From assembly GCA_023954175.1 (NCBI GenBank), contig JAMLIM010000002.1, forward strand, positions 1 through 64,000: a stretch of DNA of 64,000 bases, read 5' to 3'. A program made the translations under genes and the position numbers. Origin of the DNA: Rhizobacter sp. GTDB taxonomy: Bacteria > Pseudomonadota > Gammaproteobacteria > Burkholderiales > Burkholderiaceae_C. The notes beneath the pieces are model-generated. The model worked only from the letters and a program-made list of their open reading frames with translations, was not told where the DNA came from and made no database searches. Shown piece after piece: positions 45,525 through 57,609 of this stretch (its first letter is position 1; each line of letters starts with the position of its first letter).

Positions 45525-46384
45525 TGCGTTGGTCGGCGAGACAACGCGCGATGCTCGATGCGATGGGGCTGCGATTGTGGGAGCCCCCGGCGCCTTTTGT
45601 AAGTGATGACGAACGGGCCGAGACGCAACCCGCAGGATCGGTCGCGGCGGAAGATGCCGGCGCCACCGGGCGAACCGCGGCATCGACCGCGAGGGCGACG
45701 CCTGCAGGCGAGATGCATCCGGCTCGTCGGCCGGCACATCCGGTCGCGCCGTCGCCCACGAGTTCGGAAGACGGGCCGCCCCGCACGCCCGACGTCTCGG
45801 AGATGGATTGGCCGACGCTGCGGGACACCGTCGCCTCGTGCCGGGCCTGCGCGCTTTGCGAGAGCAGGACGCAGACGGTGTTTGGTTGCGGCAACGCCCA
45901 AGCCGATTGGATGATCGTCGGTGAAGCGCCCGGCGAGAAGGAAGACCTGCTCGGCGAACCCTTCGTCGGCAAGGCGGGACATCTGCTCGACGCGATGCTG
46001 CGAGCGATCGATCTGACGCGGCAATCGGCGCCGCCCGCGCAGCAGGTCTACATCGCCAACACGCTGAAATGCCGACCACCCGCCAATCGCAACCCGATGC
46101 CGATCGAGTTGACGCGTTGCGAACCCTACCTGGTGCGCCAGGTTGAGCTTGTTCGGCCACGCATCATTCTTGCCATGGGTCGCTTCGCGGTTCAGGCCTT
46201 GCTGCGCAGTTCGGAACCGATCGGCCGTCTGCGCGGTCGGGTCCACCGTTACCTCGACGTGCCCTTGGTCGTGACCTACCACCCCGCCTACCTGCTGCGC
46301 AACCCACCCGACAAGGCGCGTGCCTGGGATGACCTGTGCCTCGCGAAGCGGGTAGTGAAAGCGCACCGCGTCGAACGCGAGTGA
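45521..46384 (+). CDS. Family 4 uracil-DNA glycosylase (iron-sulfur)
   Basis: 287 residues. After a 100-residue variable, Ala/Pro-rich start, the domain shows the [4Fe-4S] cysteines in SCRACALC, LKCRPP and TRCEPYL, the active-site block GEAPGEKEDLLGEPFVGKAG and the C-terminal HPAYLLRNP. GEAPG...ED marks family 4 (thermophile UDGa-like). Removes uracil from DNA. ATGA overlap with rimI. Confidence 0.92.
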   Translation: MMRWSARQRAMLDAMGLRLWEPPAPFVSDDERAETQPAGSVAAEDAGATGRTAASTARATPAGEMHPARRPAHPVAPSPTSSEDGPPRTPDVSEMDWPTLRDTVASCRACALCESRTQTVFGCGNAQADWMIVGEAPGEKEDLLGEPFVGKAGHLLDAMLRAIDLTRQSAPPAQQVYIANTLKCRPPANRNPMPIELTRCEPYLVRQVELVRPRIILAMGRFAVQALLRSSEPIGRLRGRVHRYLDVPLVVTYHPAYLLRNPPDKARAWDDLCLAKRVVKAHRVERE

Positions 46385-46420
46385 TCACGCTGGAGCCCCG
46401 AACACCGTAGGTGGCCGCAC

Positions 46421-46452
46421 GAAACGAAAAGACCCGGCTCGCGCCGGGTCTT
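46421..46452 (-). terminator. Intrinsic terminator for the histone-like gene
   Basis: Perfect 10-bp stem AAGACCCGGC / GCCGGGTCTT with a 4-base loop. Read on the minus strand it is followed by TTTTCGTTTC, a T-rich tail, so it ends transcription of the histone gene. It can also stop the convergent UDG transcript. Confidence 0.8.
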
Positions 46453-46473
46453 GATCGCTAGCTCGTCAACCGA

Positions 46474-46932
46474 TCAGGGCTTGCTGCCCGTCGGAAACGG
46501 CCACGCCGCCTGCGGATTCAATACCGTCTTCGCGGGAGGAGGTGACGAAGCCGACTTCGCAGCGGGGGCAGGCTTCTTTGCAGCGGGCTTCTTCGCTGCC
46601 TTCTTCGCAGGCGCCTTCTTGGCTGCTGCCTTCTTCGCAGGCGCCTTCTTCGCCGCAACCTTCTTGGCAGGTGCCTTCTTGGCGGCAGCCTTCTTGGCCG
46701 GCGCCTTCTTCATCGCGGCCTTCTTCGCCGGTGCCTTCTTGGCAGCGACCTTCTTCGCCGGCGCCTTCTTGGCCGCCATCTTCCTGGCCGGTGCCTTCTT
46801 GGCGGCAGCCTTCTTGGCCGGTGCCTTCTTCGCCGCCGCCTTCTTCGCCGGTGCCTTCTTCGCTGCCGCCTTCTTCGCCGGCGCCTTCTTTGCCGGCGCT
46901 TTCTTGGCCGGAGCTTTCTTCGCAGTTGCCAT
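46474..46932 (-). CDS. Histone H1-like DNA-binding protein
   Basis: 152 residues made almost wholly of AAKKAPAKK repeats (from residue 2 to about 130), with a short non-repetitive end. The composition matches the lysine/alanine/proline-rich H1-like proteins of Bordetella and other Betaproteobacteria (BpH1, HctB type), which bind DNA without sequence preference and compact it. AAGGAG lies seven bases before the ATG. It stands downstream of nrdB on the same strand but 212 bp away with its own likely promoter. Confidence 0.85.
   Translation of the reverse strand: MATAKKAPAKKAPAKKAPAKKAAAKKAPAKKAAAKKAPAKKAAAKKAPARKMAAKKAPAKKVAAKKAPAKKAAMKKAPAKKAAAKKAPAKKVAAKKAPAKKAAAKKAPAKKAAKKPAAKKPAPAAKSASSPPPAKTVLNPQAAWPFPTGSKP
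46560..46925 (-). repeat. Tandem coding repeat in the histone-like gene
   Basis: About 365 bp of imperfect repeats with a 15- and 30-bp rhythm (units such as GCCTTCTTGGCCGGT on the plus strand), coding [10 protein letters not shown]. Copies differ mostly at silent positions. Such arrays change length by slippage or recombination. Confidence 0.75.
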
Positions 46933-47144
46933 TACATTTCTCCTTGATCAAGTTGCAAGAACACCGCAGGCGCCGACATTGCGTCGACGCCGCGCGGCGA
47001 TTCACCGTCCGATGGTCTGCCCAGGAGGGGCGCCTCGATACGGCGAATGGGGAGACACACCCCGCTCGCCCTTGGAGGCAAGCACGGGTGCGAAAGTCTT
47101 GATCGTCTGGACATCATCGATGCCTCAGGACCGGTTGGGTCGGC

Positions 47145-48371
47145 TCAGTCCCACGACAGCGCACCGCCCGACTGATACTCGATGACGCGCGTCTCGAAGA
47201 AGTTGCGTTCCTTCTTCAGGTCGATCATTTCGCTCATCCATGGGAACGGGTTGTCCTCGTTGGGGAACAAGGACTCGAGACCGATCTGTGTCGCGCGGCG
47301 ATTGGCGATGTAGCGCAGATAGCCCTTGAACATCGAGGCGTTGAGGCCGAGCACGCCGCGCGGCATGGTGTCCTCGGCATAGCGGTACTCGAGCTCGACC
47401 GCATGCTGGAACAGGGCCTTGATCTCGGACTTGAACGCCGACGTCCAGAGCTGCGGGTTCTCGAGCTTGATCTGGTTGATGAGATCGATGCCGAAATTGC
47501 AGTGCATCGACTCGTCACGCAGGATGTACTGGTACTGCTCGGCCGCACCGGTCATCTTGTTCTGCCGGCCGAGCGCGAGGATCTGGGTGAAGCCGACGTA
47601 GAAGAACAGGCCCTCCATCAGACAGGCGAATACGATCAGCGACTTCAAGAGCTTCTGATCGTTCTCCTGCGTCCCGGTGTGGAACGCCGGGTCCATGATC
47701 TGCTCGATGAAGGGCAGCAGGAACTCGTCCTTGTCGCGGATCGACTTGATCTCGTGATAGGCGTTGAAGATCTCGCCTTCGTCGAGGCCGAGCGACTCGA
47801 CGATGTACTGGTAGGCGTGCGTGTGGATGGCTTCCTCGAAGGCCTGACGCAGCAGGAACTGGCGGCACTCGGGCGCAGTGATGTGACGGTAGCTGCCCAG
47901 CACGATGTTGTTCGCGGCGAGCGAATCGGCGGTGACGAAAAAACCCAGGTTGCGCATCACGATGCGCCGTTCGTCGTCGCTCAGGCCGTTCGGATCCTTC
48001 CAGGTCGCGATGTCGCGCGACATGTTGATCTCCTGCGGCATCCAGTGGTTCGAGCACGAAGCGAGGTACTTCTCCCACGCCCACTTGTACTTGAACGGCA
48101 CCAGTTGATTGACATCGGTGCGGCCGTTGATGATGCGTTTGTCGGCGGCGCGGACGCGCCCTTCGCTCTGCGCCGACAGGCCTGTCGACGCGACCGCAGC
48201 ATCATCGTGTTCGCTGCGCGGCTCGACGGTGACACGCACCGCCTCGGCGGCAGAGGTATGTGAAACCGGATGCGGCGTCGGAGCCGCCACACGCGCCGCG
48301 GACTTGCTGCCCGGCGCGGTACTTGCATTGTGAAAGTTAGATGGTTTGACTTCGTCTTCCCAGACCAGCAT
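47145..48371 (-). CDS. nrdB: Ribonucleoside-diphosphate reductase, beta subunit (class Ia)
   Basis: 408 residues. After an 85-residue variable start the ferritin-like core shows [17 protein letters not shown] (iron ligands Glu/His and the likely radical Tyr in AYQYI), and later [14 protein letters not shown]. The C-terminal tail binds NrdA. The unusual N-terminal extension is Ser/Ala-rich and unconserved. The ATG at 48,371 follows GGAAGTG. 164 bp downstream of nrdA, same strand, with no clear own promoter. Confidence 0.94.
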   Translation of the reverse strand: MLVWEDEVKPSNFHNASTAPGSKSAARVAAPTPHPVSHTSAAEAVRVTVEPRSEHDDAAVASTGLSAQSEGRVRAADKRIINGRTDVNQLVPFKYKWAWEKYLASCSNHWMPQEINMSRDIATWKDPNGLSDDERRIVMRNLGFFVTADSLAANNIVLGSYRHITAPECRQFLLRQAFEEAIHTHAYQYIVESLGLDEGEIFNAYHEIKSIRDKDEFLLPFIEQIMDPAFHTGTQENDQKLLKSLIVFACLMEGLFFYVGFTQILALGRQNKMTGAAEQYQYILRDESMHCNFGIDLINQIKLENPQLWTSAFKSEIKALFQHAVELEYRYAEDTMPRGVLGLNASMFKGYLRYIANRRATQIGLESLFPNEDNPFPWMSEMIDLKKERNFFETRVIEYQSGGALSWD

Positions 48372-48535
48372 GGTGCACTTCCAGTACGTGTGAATTATCT
48401 GAGTGTTGCGCGACAACACCAAGGACTTCTTGACATCGACATCCAGGCGTCAATCAAACTTGTTGCGCGACCGCATCGACATCTCGCTGCGCGCGATGCG
48501 TTTGTGCAGCGACGTGCGCGCCATTGCACGCATCA

Positions 48536-51469
<2,934 letters not shown>

Positions 51470-51720
51470 GGAGATGTCGGTTGAGGCGGGGATTCACGTG
51501 CCGGCCAAGCACGCTGTCGGTTGCGATCGATATCGGTTGCCGGTTGCTGGTTGCCGGACTGCGGCTGTCGGCGCTGTGCGAGCACACGAGGCCTCGGCCG
51601 GCCGGTCAATGTCTGCTGTTCGGACGCTCATCCTTTGGCGGTCGGCGAATCGCCTGGCGCACGGCCCGTGCCGTTCCGGTGCCGGCCCGCACACCGTCGA
51701 TGGATTGAAAGAATAGCATG
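51470..51720 (-). other. Long 5' leader of nrdA
   Basis: About 250 bp between the nrdA start and its predicted promoter, with no convincing gene. It contains repeated GCAACC units (minus strand, about 51,525-51,570). No known riboswitch was recognised by eye. It may fold as a regulatory leader or simply be untranslated. Confidence 0.4.
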
Positions 51721-51726
51721 TCGACA

Positions 51727-51740
51727 CACTATATCTGGGG
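51727..51740. promoter_or_regulatory. NrdR box 1 over the nrdA -10
   Basis: CACTATATCTGGGG matches the NrdR palindrome (CACTATATATAGTG type) in its left half and overlaps the predicted -10 of nrdA. NrdR is the nucleotide-sensing repressor of ribonucleotide reductase genes; its gene is not in this window. Confidence 0.75.
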
Positions 51741-51756
51741 TCGGCGGACACTTCAA
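51728..51756 (-). promoter_or_regulatory. nrdA promoter
   Basis: On the minus strand, TTGAAG (51,751-51,756) and TATAGT (51,728-51,733) are separated by exactly 17 bp, a good sigma-70 promoter. It lies between and over two NrdR boxes, so NrdR binding would block RNA polymerase. Confidence 0.75.
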
Positions 51757-51757
51757 G

Positions 51758-51774
51758 CACTAGGGATAGCGTGT
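51758..51774. promoter_or_regulatory. NrdR box 2 upstream of the nrdA -35
   Basis: CACTAGGGATAGCGTGT keeps both palindrome arms (CACTA and ATAG-GTG) with a changed centre. It begins 31 bp from box 1, the three-helical-turn spacing typical of paired NrdR sites. Confidence 0.7.
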
Positions 51775-51995
51775 CATCCCTGATGCCGGCCTCCCCGCTT
51801 CTGTTTCATGCAAGGTCGATGCGCGCAGCCCAAAGCAGCGGCGCTTGCTGCGCAAGCGCGCCAGTGCGCACTCGCCGAACGCAGGGTCCGGATTCACGCG
51901 GCTTGCAGCCCGATTCGCCTCCGCAGACCGCTGCCGCTCGGCCCAGCGCGCCGCCGCGCTGCGGCGCGCAGCGTGCGACATCGCGACGCGCACCT
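51775..51995. other. Non-coding stretch between NrdR sites and ampD
   Basis: 221 bp, very GC-rich, with short GCGC repeats. A 77-codon frame on the minus strand spans it, but it is Arg/Ala-rich, unlike any family, and runs into the NrdR box, so it is not called. Confidence 0.4.
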
Positions 51996-52592
51996 TCAGC
52001 CGGCGCCGGTCACGCCTGCGGGAAAATACTCACGCGGCCAACGCAACATTTCGGCGAGCCGGCGCCATTCGAACCCGGCGCCGGGATCGGCCTTTCGCAT
52101 CGGCGCCACGTGCTCATGCCCGGCAATGCCGCGGATCGGGTAACGCCGCGCAAGCGCCGGCAGCAGTTCGAGCAGCGCCGTGTACTGCGGCGGCGCGAAC
52201 GCCCGGCCCTCGAGCCCCTCGAGTTCGATGCCGATCGAGAAGTCGTTGCAGTTCTCGCGCCCGCGCCACACCGAGCGGCCCGCATGCCAGGCACGCTCGT
52301 CGCCGCCGACGAACTGCTTCAATTCCCCATTGCGCCCAATGACGAAATGCGACGACAGCGCGAGCCCGCGCAGGCGTTCGAAGTAAGGATGCCCGCCAAG
52401 ATCGAGCCGGTTCGTGAACAGGTGCTCGATCGCGTCACCGCCGAACTGCCCCGGCGGCAGGCTGATCGAGTGGATGACGACGAGTTCGACCGCAACCGCT
52501 GGCGGACGTGCGTTGCAGTTGGGGCTGGGGCAGGCCTGCGCAGCGTCCAACCAGCCGCCGGCAAGCCACCGGTCCGACGCGGCGTCTTGCAT
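51996..52592 (-). CDS. ampD: 1,6-anhydro-N-acetylmuramyl-L-alanine amidase AmpD
   Basis: 198 residues, amidase_2 fold. Zinc ligands sit in VIHSIS (His41), later in SHFVIGRNGELKQFV..AWHAG, and the C-terminal GHEHVAPMRKADPG gives His and Asp. Cytoplasmic AmpD recycles cell-wall anhydromuropeptides; its loss often raises AmpC. No signal peptide. Two bp from pilR. Confidence 0.94.
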   Translation of the reverse strand: MQDAASDRWLAGGWLDAAQACPSPNCNARPPAVAVELVVIHSISLPPGQFGGDAIEHLFTNRLDLGGHPYFERLRGLALSSHFVIGRNGELKQFVGGDERAWHAGRSVWRGRENCNDFSIGIELEGLEGRAFAPPQYTALLELLPALARRYPIRGIAGHEHVAPMRKADPGAGFEWRRLAEMLRWPREYFPAGVTGAG

Positions 52593-52594
52593 CC

Positions 52595-54133
52595 TCAGGC
52601 GCCGTCGCCGGGCGCGTCGCCGCCGGCGACAACGCCGAGTCGGGCCATGCGATAGCGCATCTGTCTCAGCGTCAGCCCGAGGCTCGCGCCGGCCGCCGTG
52701 CGGTTGTAGTGATGCTGCTCGAGCGCCCGAACCAGGATGTCGCGTTCGACGTCGTCGAGATGGGCGGCGAGATCGTCCGGCAGCGCCGACAAGGAGCCCT
52801 CCGCCATCTCGATCACCGTCGCGCCCGCTGTCGGCATCGGCGCATCCGCCGCCGCCTCGGGCTCGGCGGAAAGCGCGTCAACGGGCAGGTGCAGATCGGC
52901 AACATCGATGGCGTCGCCGCCGGACAGCGCCACGGCGCGATGCAGCAGGTTCTCGAGTTCGCGCACGTTGCCGGCGAACGCGTAGCGGCGCAAATGCGCC
53001 AGCGCCGCATGCGTCAGGTGCGGCGGCGGCGAGACGCCCGCCTCGCGCGCGATGCGTTCGAGCACGCGGTCGATGATCGCCGGCAGGTCCTCAAGCCGCT
53101 CGCGCAGCGGCGGCACGATGATCTGGATCACGTTCAGGCGGTAGAACAAATCCTGCCGGAAACGCTGCGCGAGGACCTCGGCCGCGAGATCCTTGTGCGT
53201 CGCGCTCAGGATGCGCACGTTGACCGGCAGTTCGGCCACCGCGCCGACCGGGCGCACCGCGCGCTCCTGGATCACGCGCAACAGCTTGGACTGCATCGAC
53301 AGCGGCAGATCACCGATCTCGTCGAGGAACAGCGTGCCGCCGTTGGCGGCCTGAAAGAAGCCCTCGCGGTCGTCCGCCGCACCGGTGAACGCGCCCTTGC
53401 GATAGCCGAAGAACTCGGCCTCGAGCAGGTGCTCGGGAATCGCGCTGCAGTTGACGGCAACGAAAGGCCCCGCCGCGCGCGGGCTCGTCTCGTGCACCGC
53501 GCGCGCAACGAGTTCCTTGCCGGTGCCCGATTCGCCGCTGACCAGCACGGGCGCCATGCTGCGCGCGACCTTGTCGATCAGCGAGCGCACCTGGCGCACC
53601 GCCTGCGACTGGCCAGCCATGCGCGCGAGCGCCGCGCTCGGCGGTGCAGCGGGCGGCAGCGGCAGTGGCACGCCTGGACGCGCAACGCGCGGCGCCGTCG
53701 CAGCGGGCTCCGGCGTCGCGCGCGTGGCGGGCTGCGCGGGCGCCGCCGCGGCGGGCACACCGCGGCCGAGCGCCGACGCCACGGCGGCGCGGAACTGCTT
53801 CAGGTCGACCGGCTTGGTCAGGTAGTCGTAGGCGCCGGCCTTGAGTGCTTCGACCGCGTTCTCGGCCGAGCCGTAGGCGGTGATCACGATCGCCTTCTCG
53901 CTGCGCTCGGCTTCTTCGAGGCGACGCAGCACGTCGAGCCCGGACCCGTCGGGCAGCCGCATGTCCGTGATCACGAGGCTGTAGCGCCGCGCCTCGAGCC
54001 GCGCCAGCGCCTCTTCCACGCTGCCCGCGGTGTCGATGTCGTAGCCCTCGCGCAGCAGCGTCAGCTCGTAGAGCGTTCGCAGATCGGGCTCGTCATCGAC
54101 CACGAGCAGGCTGAAGGGGGACGTGGTCGTCAT
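52595..54133 (-). CDS. pilR: Sigma-54 response regulator PilR
   Basis: 512 residues. Receiver domain (1-120) with Asp13/14 and phospho-acceptor Asp57 ([11 protein letters not shown]). A Pro/Ala linker follows, then the AAA+ domain with GESGTGKE (Walker A), GAFTGA (sigma-54 contact), and LFLDEIGDL. The C-terminal Fis-type HTH is [20 protein letters not shown]. Activates sigma-54 promoters such as pilA when phosphorylated by PilS. The ATG at 54,133 begins the receiver. Type IV pilin genes are not in the window. Confidence 0.9.
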   Translation of the reverse strand: MTTTSPFSLLVVDDEPDLRTLYELTLLREGYDIDTAGSVEEALARLEARRYSLVITDMRLPDGSGLDVLRRLEEAERSEKAIVITAYGSAENAVEALKAGAYDYLTKPVDLKQFRAAVASALGRGVPAAAAPAQPATRATPEPAATAPRVARPGVPLPLPPAAPPSAALARMAGQSQAVRQVRSLIDKVARSMAPVLVSGESGTGKELVARAVHETSPRAAGPFVAVNCSAIPEHLLEAEFFGYRKGAFTGAADDREGFFQAANGGTLFLDEIGDLPLSMQSKLLRVIQERAVRPVGAVAELPVNVRILSATHKDLAAEVLAQRFRQDLFYRLNVIQIIVPPLRERLEDLPAIIDRVLERIAREAGVSPPPHLTHAALAHLRRYAFAGNVRELENLLHRAVALSGGDAIDVADLHLPVDALSAEPEAAADAPMPTAGATVIEMAEGSLSALPDDLAAHLDDVERDILVRALEQHHYNRTAAGASLGLTLRQMRYRMARLGVVAGGDAPGDGA

Positions 54134-54390
54134 GGGCGAGGTCAGCCTATTTCCAGCCGTTGAACGCGCCCGAGCGGGCCGCGCTGCGGTGCGCCGGCAC
54201 GGCGCGACGACGCGGCGGACAGATGCCCGCGAGGACGCGCAACGCCGCCGGCGTGCCGCAGCGTGGCGCGATCGGGCGCGACGCGCACTCAGCCCGAAGT
54301 TTGGAGCGGCCCTGGGCTCGATTGACAAGTTTCATGCGGTCTGTCCAGCGGGAAGCAGCGGGAAGCAGCGGTCGACTGCCGGAAGGAGGC

Positions 54391-56331
54391 TCAAAGCTTT
54401 GCAGGCTCGGGCAGGGTCGTCAAGGCCTGACGCCGCATCGCGACCGAGAACTCATTGCGATGGCGACGCGTCGTCGGCCGCAGCCGGAAGCTGATGCGCG
54501 CGCCGTAGCGCTCGCACAGCTCGCGGCAGATGTACAGGCCGAGCCCGGTGCCGCGGCTGCGCGTCGAGAAGAACGGTTCGAAGAAATAGCGCTCGACTTC
54601 CGGCGCGATCGGCGGCCCGTCGTTGAGCACGGTGAGCACGGCGACGTTGGCGTCCTTGCCATGCAGCAGCATCTGCACGGCACCCGGCGCGCGCGACGCA
54701 TGGCGCAGCGCGTTGTCGAGAAGATTCACGAGCACGCGGCGCAGGTGGTCGCCGTCGAACAGCACATGCAGCGGCTCGGCCGGGATTTCGATCTGCAGCG
54801 TGCCATCCGCCCCGCAATCGACGCCGTTCATGCGGGCCCACTCGGCACACGCGGCGGCCGCGTGGGCACCGGCGTCGATCACCTGCGTCTCGCTCGCCGC
54901 GCGTGGCGACAGCTCCATCACGTCATCGACGATGCGCTTGAGGCGGGCGACGTTGTCGGCCACCATGCGCGTGAGCTGACGCTGCTCGACGCTCGCCGCG
55001 TCCTCGGCGAGCAGCGCATTGGCCTGCGCGATCGCCGACAGCGGGTTGCGGATCTCGTGCGCGATACCGGCCGACACGCGACCCATCGCGGCGAGCTTCT
55101 CCTGCCGCGTGCGCGCCTGCATGCTGCGCACGTCCTCGAGGAAGAGGACGCAGAACTCCTCGCTGCCGGGCGCGTCGCGCCGCCGCGTGAAGCGCACCCG
55201 CGTGCGCAGCGTGCGCGAGGCGCCGGGCTCGAACTCGATCAGCACGTCGCGCCCGGCCTCGGGCCACACGCCTTCGACGAACGCGCGCTCGACGGCGTCG
55301 ACGAGCGCCGACCAGGCGCCGACGCCGCGCAAGGCGAACGGCGCGGACAGGTTGGCGCCCTCTGGCGCCAGCAGCGCGCACGCCGCCGGATTGGCGGCGC
55401 GCACGCGGCCGCGCCGGTCGACGACGACGACGCCGTCCTGCATTTCCTCGATGACGAGGCGGTTGAGCTGCGCCTGCTGGCGCGCGAGCTCCAGGCTGCC
55501 GCGGGCGGTCAGCTCCTCGCGCGCAAGGCGCCCGGCAAGCTCGCTCGCGAGCACGGTGATGACGAACATGCCGCTGCCGGCGAGCCCCGCCTGCGACATC
55601 AACACCGTCACGTCGCCGCCCGCCAGCACGCTGTGCCAGGCCGCGCCGAGCAACACGAGCGTGATGCCGGCGGAAGTCGCGAGCGCGATCCGGCGTGGCG
55701 TCAGCACGCCCGCCATCAGCGCCGGCAGCACGAAGAGGGCGACGTAGTTCAGACCCGCGACCGGCGCCAGCACATGCAGCGCCGTGAAGCACACGATGTC
55801 GACGCCGATCGTCAGCAGCCATTGCCGGGTACGCAGCCGATCGGCCGGTTGACGCATGGCAGGCTCGACGAAGAACGGCATGAGCCAGGCGCCGATCGAC
55901 AGCGCCGCGTAGGCCAGGCACACGACGAGCACGTCCGCGCTCGGCTGCACGCCGAACAACACCGCGACGCCGAGGGTGATGAGGAGCATCACGCCGATCG
56001 CCGCGCGCGCCGCGAGGAATGCGCGGTAGACGCGGACAAACGCGGTCTGCCCGGCGTCGACGATGCGCTGCGCCTGGCGCGTCAGAAAGCGCGAGTCGCT
56101 TGCCCCGCCATCGCCCGCCGGCCAGGCGCCGTCGAAGCGCGATTCGCCGTCGCCGGCGAGCTGCGCCTCGCGCCATGCCGTGTCGGCGCCTTCACCCAGT
56201 GCGCCGAACCACGATTCGCGCGGCTCCGGCCGCGCCGCCGAGCGGCGTTCGCGCGCGCGCCGTTCGGGGCCGCGACGCTCGGAGGCCGGCGCCTCTTCCT
56301 CCTCTTGCATGGGCGACGCAGCCGGGCTCAT
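54391..56331 (-). CDS. pilS: Sensor histidine kinase PilS
   Basis: 646 residues. A 90-residue Arg/Glu-rich cytoplasmic start, six predicted spans (about 105-280), a PAS domain (about 300-415), then the H-box GIAHEIRNPLSAIAQ and the ATPase domain with NLLDNALRHASR and GTGLGLYICREL. Partner of the PilR gene 257 bp downstream on the same strand. Inner-membrane PilS controls pilus genes with PilR. The long charged N-terminal extension is unusual. Confidence 0.9.
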   Translation of the reverse strand: MSPAASPMQEEEEAPASERRGPERRARERRSAARPEPRESWFGALGEGADTAWREAQLAGDGESRFDGAWPAGDGGASDSRFLTRQAQRIVDAGQTAFVRVYRAFLAARAAIGVMLLITLGVAVLFGVQPSADVLVVCLAYAALSIGAWLMPFFVEPAMRQPADRLRTRQWLLTIGVDIVCFTALHVLAPVAGLNYVALFVLPALMAGVLTPRRIALATSAGITLVLLGAAWHSVLAGGDVTVLMSQAGLAGSGMFVITVLASELAGRLAREELTARGSLELARQQAQLNRLVIEEMQDGVVVVDRRGRVRAANPAACALLAPEGANLSAPFALRGVGAWSALVDAVERAFVEGVWPEAGRDVLIEFEPGASRTLRTRVRFTRRRDAPGSEEFCVLFLEDVRSMQARTRQEKLAAMGRVSAGIAHEIRNPLSAIAQANALLAEDAASVEQRQLTRMVADNVARLKRIVDDVMELSPRAASETQVIDAGAHAAAACAEWARMNGVDCGADGTLQIEIPAEPLHVLFDGDHLRRVLVNLLDNALRHASRAPGAVQMLLHGKDANVAVLTVLNDGPPIAPEVERYFFEPFFSTRSRGTGLGLYICRELCERYGARISFRLRPTTRRHRNEFSVAMRRQALTTLPEPAKL

Positions 56332-56367
56332 CCGATGCGGGTCTTCAAAGCCGGAAGCGCTGCAGCG

Positions 56368-56601
56368 TCATTTGCGCGTGCGTTCGAACTCGGCGCGGTG
56401 CGCTTCGCTGCAGAAGACCCCGCCCCGGCCGGGCAGGCCCTCGCTGCGCGGCAGGTGCAGCCCGCACTGGCTGCACGCGACCATGTCCTCGCGCGGCGGC
56501 AGCGGGGTCTTTTCGCGCCGCGCGCCCATGACGCGCCGGCTGCCCCTGCGCGCGAACCATATGACGGCGAAGATCACGACCAGCAGGACGATGAATTTCA
56601 T
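56368..56601 (-). CDS. PP0621 family small zinc-ribbon-like membrane protein
   Basis: 77 residues: one N-terminal span (MKFIVLLVVIFAVIWFA) and a cysteine block CSQCGLHLPRSEG....FCSEAHRAEF that could bind a metal. Known as the PP0621 family, function unknown, nearly always found beside pilS and a cytochrome c assembly gene, as here. The ATG at 56,601 starts the family sequence. Confidence 0.85.
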   Translation of the reverse strand: MKFIVLLVVIFAVIWFARRGSRRVMGARREKTPLPPREDMVACSQCGLHLPRSEGLPGRGGVFCSEAHRAEFERTRK

Positions 56602-56612
56602 GGCGCTCCGGC

Positions 56613-57557
56613 TCAGGTCAGATTGCCGCGGCTCAGCAGCACTTCGAGGACGAAGCGCGAACCGACGTAGGCCAGCAGCAGCAGCGCGGCACCGGCATAA
56701 AGCCAACCGGTGGCGCGGCGGCCGCGCCAGCCAAAGGCCTGGCGCCCGGCAAGCAGGCCGGCGAACACGACCCAGCCGAGGATCGAGAACACCGTCTTGT
56801 GATCCCAGCGCCACGGGTTGGCGAACCACCAGCCGAGCACCAGCGTCGCAGACAGCGCAGCGAAGCCCGCGGCGACAAAGCGAAACGTCAGCTTCTCGAG
56901 TCGCAGCAACGGCAGGCCCATGGCGCCCGGGGGCGCCATTCCAGCATTGCCGCCCGGGGGCGCCATTCCAGCGTTGCCGCCCGCAGGCGCCATTCCCGCA
57001 GCACCGCCCGCGGGCGTCATTGCAGAAGCACCGCCCGGGGGCGCCGTCGCCGCCGCAGCGCCCGGCGCGTGCAACAGGCGCATGCGGCGTTCGGCACTGC
57101 TGAGCAGGCTCGCGTGGAGCACGGCGGCACCGAACAGGCCATAGGACGCGATGCCGAGCACCCAGTGCAGCGGCTCCCACGGCGAGCCCCCGTGCAGCCG
57201 GGACTCACCCGGAAACCACCACGCAAGCGCGACCACCAGCGCCCCGAGCAGCGCGAGCGCGCGCCGCACGCCCTGCAGCGGGACGAAGCGGCTTTCGACC
57301 GCATGCACCGCAAGCACGAGCCAGACCGTCGCGGACAGGGCCGGCGCGAAGCCGAAACGTGCGCCCGGCATGCCGCTGCCGATGCCCGACACGTCGGCGA
57401 AGATCGCCAGCGCGTGGGCGATCCAGCCGATGATCAGCGCGGCGCGCAGCGCCTTTGCCGAGTGCTCGCCGAGCGACGCCGCGGCGACGTAGCCGGCCAG
57501 CGCCACCGCGCTGGGCACGGCCAGCACAGGCGCGGCGGACCCGAACGATAGAATCAT
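56613..57557 (-). CDS. ccsA: CcsA-type cytochrome c assembly protein with a repeat insert
   Basis: 314 residues, about eight spans. The C-terminal WWFANPWRWDHKTVFSILGW carries the tryptophan-rich WxWD-like block and the His of CcsA/YpjD proteins, which handle heme in cytochrome c maturation. Between spans, residues about 170-212 form a Met/Pro/Gly/Ala-rich loop from four 27-bp tandem repeats. The ATG at 57,557 is the family start. Divergent from ffh with a 52-bp gap, as in relatives. Confidence 0.87.
   Translation of the reverse strand: MILSFGSAAPVLAVPSAVALAGYVAAASLGEHSAKALRAALIIGWIAHALAIFADVSGIGSGMPGARFGFAPALSATVWLVLAVHAVESRFVPLQGVRRALALLGALVVALAWWFPGESRLHGGSPWEPLHWVLGIASYGLFGAAVLHASLLSSAERRMRLLHAPGAAAATAPPGGASAMTPAGGAAGMAPAGGNAGMAPPGGNAGMAPPGAMGLPLLRLEKLTFRFVAAGFAALSATLVLGWWFANPWRWDHKTVFSILGWVVFAGLLAGRQAFGWRGRRATGWLYAGAALLLLAYVGSRFVLEVLLSRGNLT
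56929..57036 (-). repeat. Four 27-bp tandem repeats inside ccsA
   Basis: Four head-to-tail 27-bp units, the first two nearly identical (one base apart), the third and fourth more diverged, coding AGMAPPGGN-like nonapeptides in frame, with a partial fifth copy. Multiples of three keep the frame on copy change. Confidence 0.85.
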
Positions 57558-57609
57558 CCGCACAGTGTACTGACGCGTAAGCCGCTGGCGCGCAGCGTCC
57601 CAAGCCCCG

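Noticed and set aside
46560..46925. CRISPR-like array
   Set aside because: The repeats are in frame, have no unique spacers and code a Lys/Ala protein.
46542..47102. Pro/Ser/Trp-rich plus-strand frame opposite the histone-like gene
   Set aside because: A low-complexity shadow of the AAKKAPAKK repeat in another frame.
48372..48535. Separate promoter for nrdB in the nrdA-nrdB gap
   Set aside because: TTGATT and TTGACG occur on the minus strand but no -10 lies at a proper distance.
51760..51993. 77-codon minus-strand ORF after ampD
   Set aside because: Starts 3 bp after the ampD stop, but is Arg/Ala-rich without family resemblance and runs through the NrdR box.
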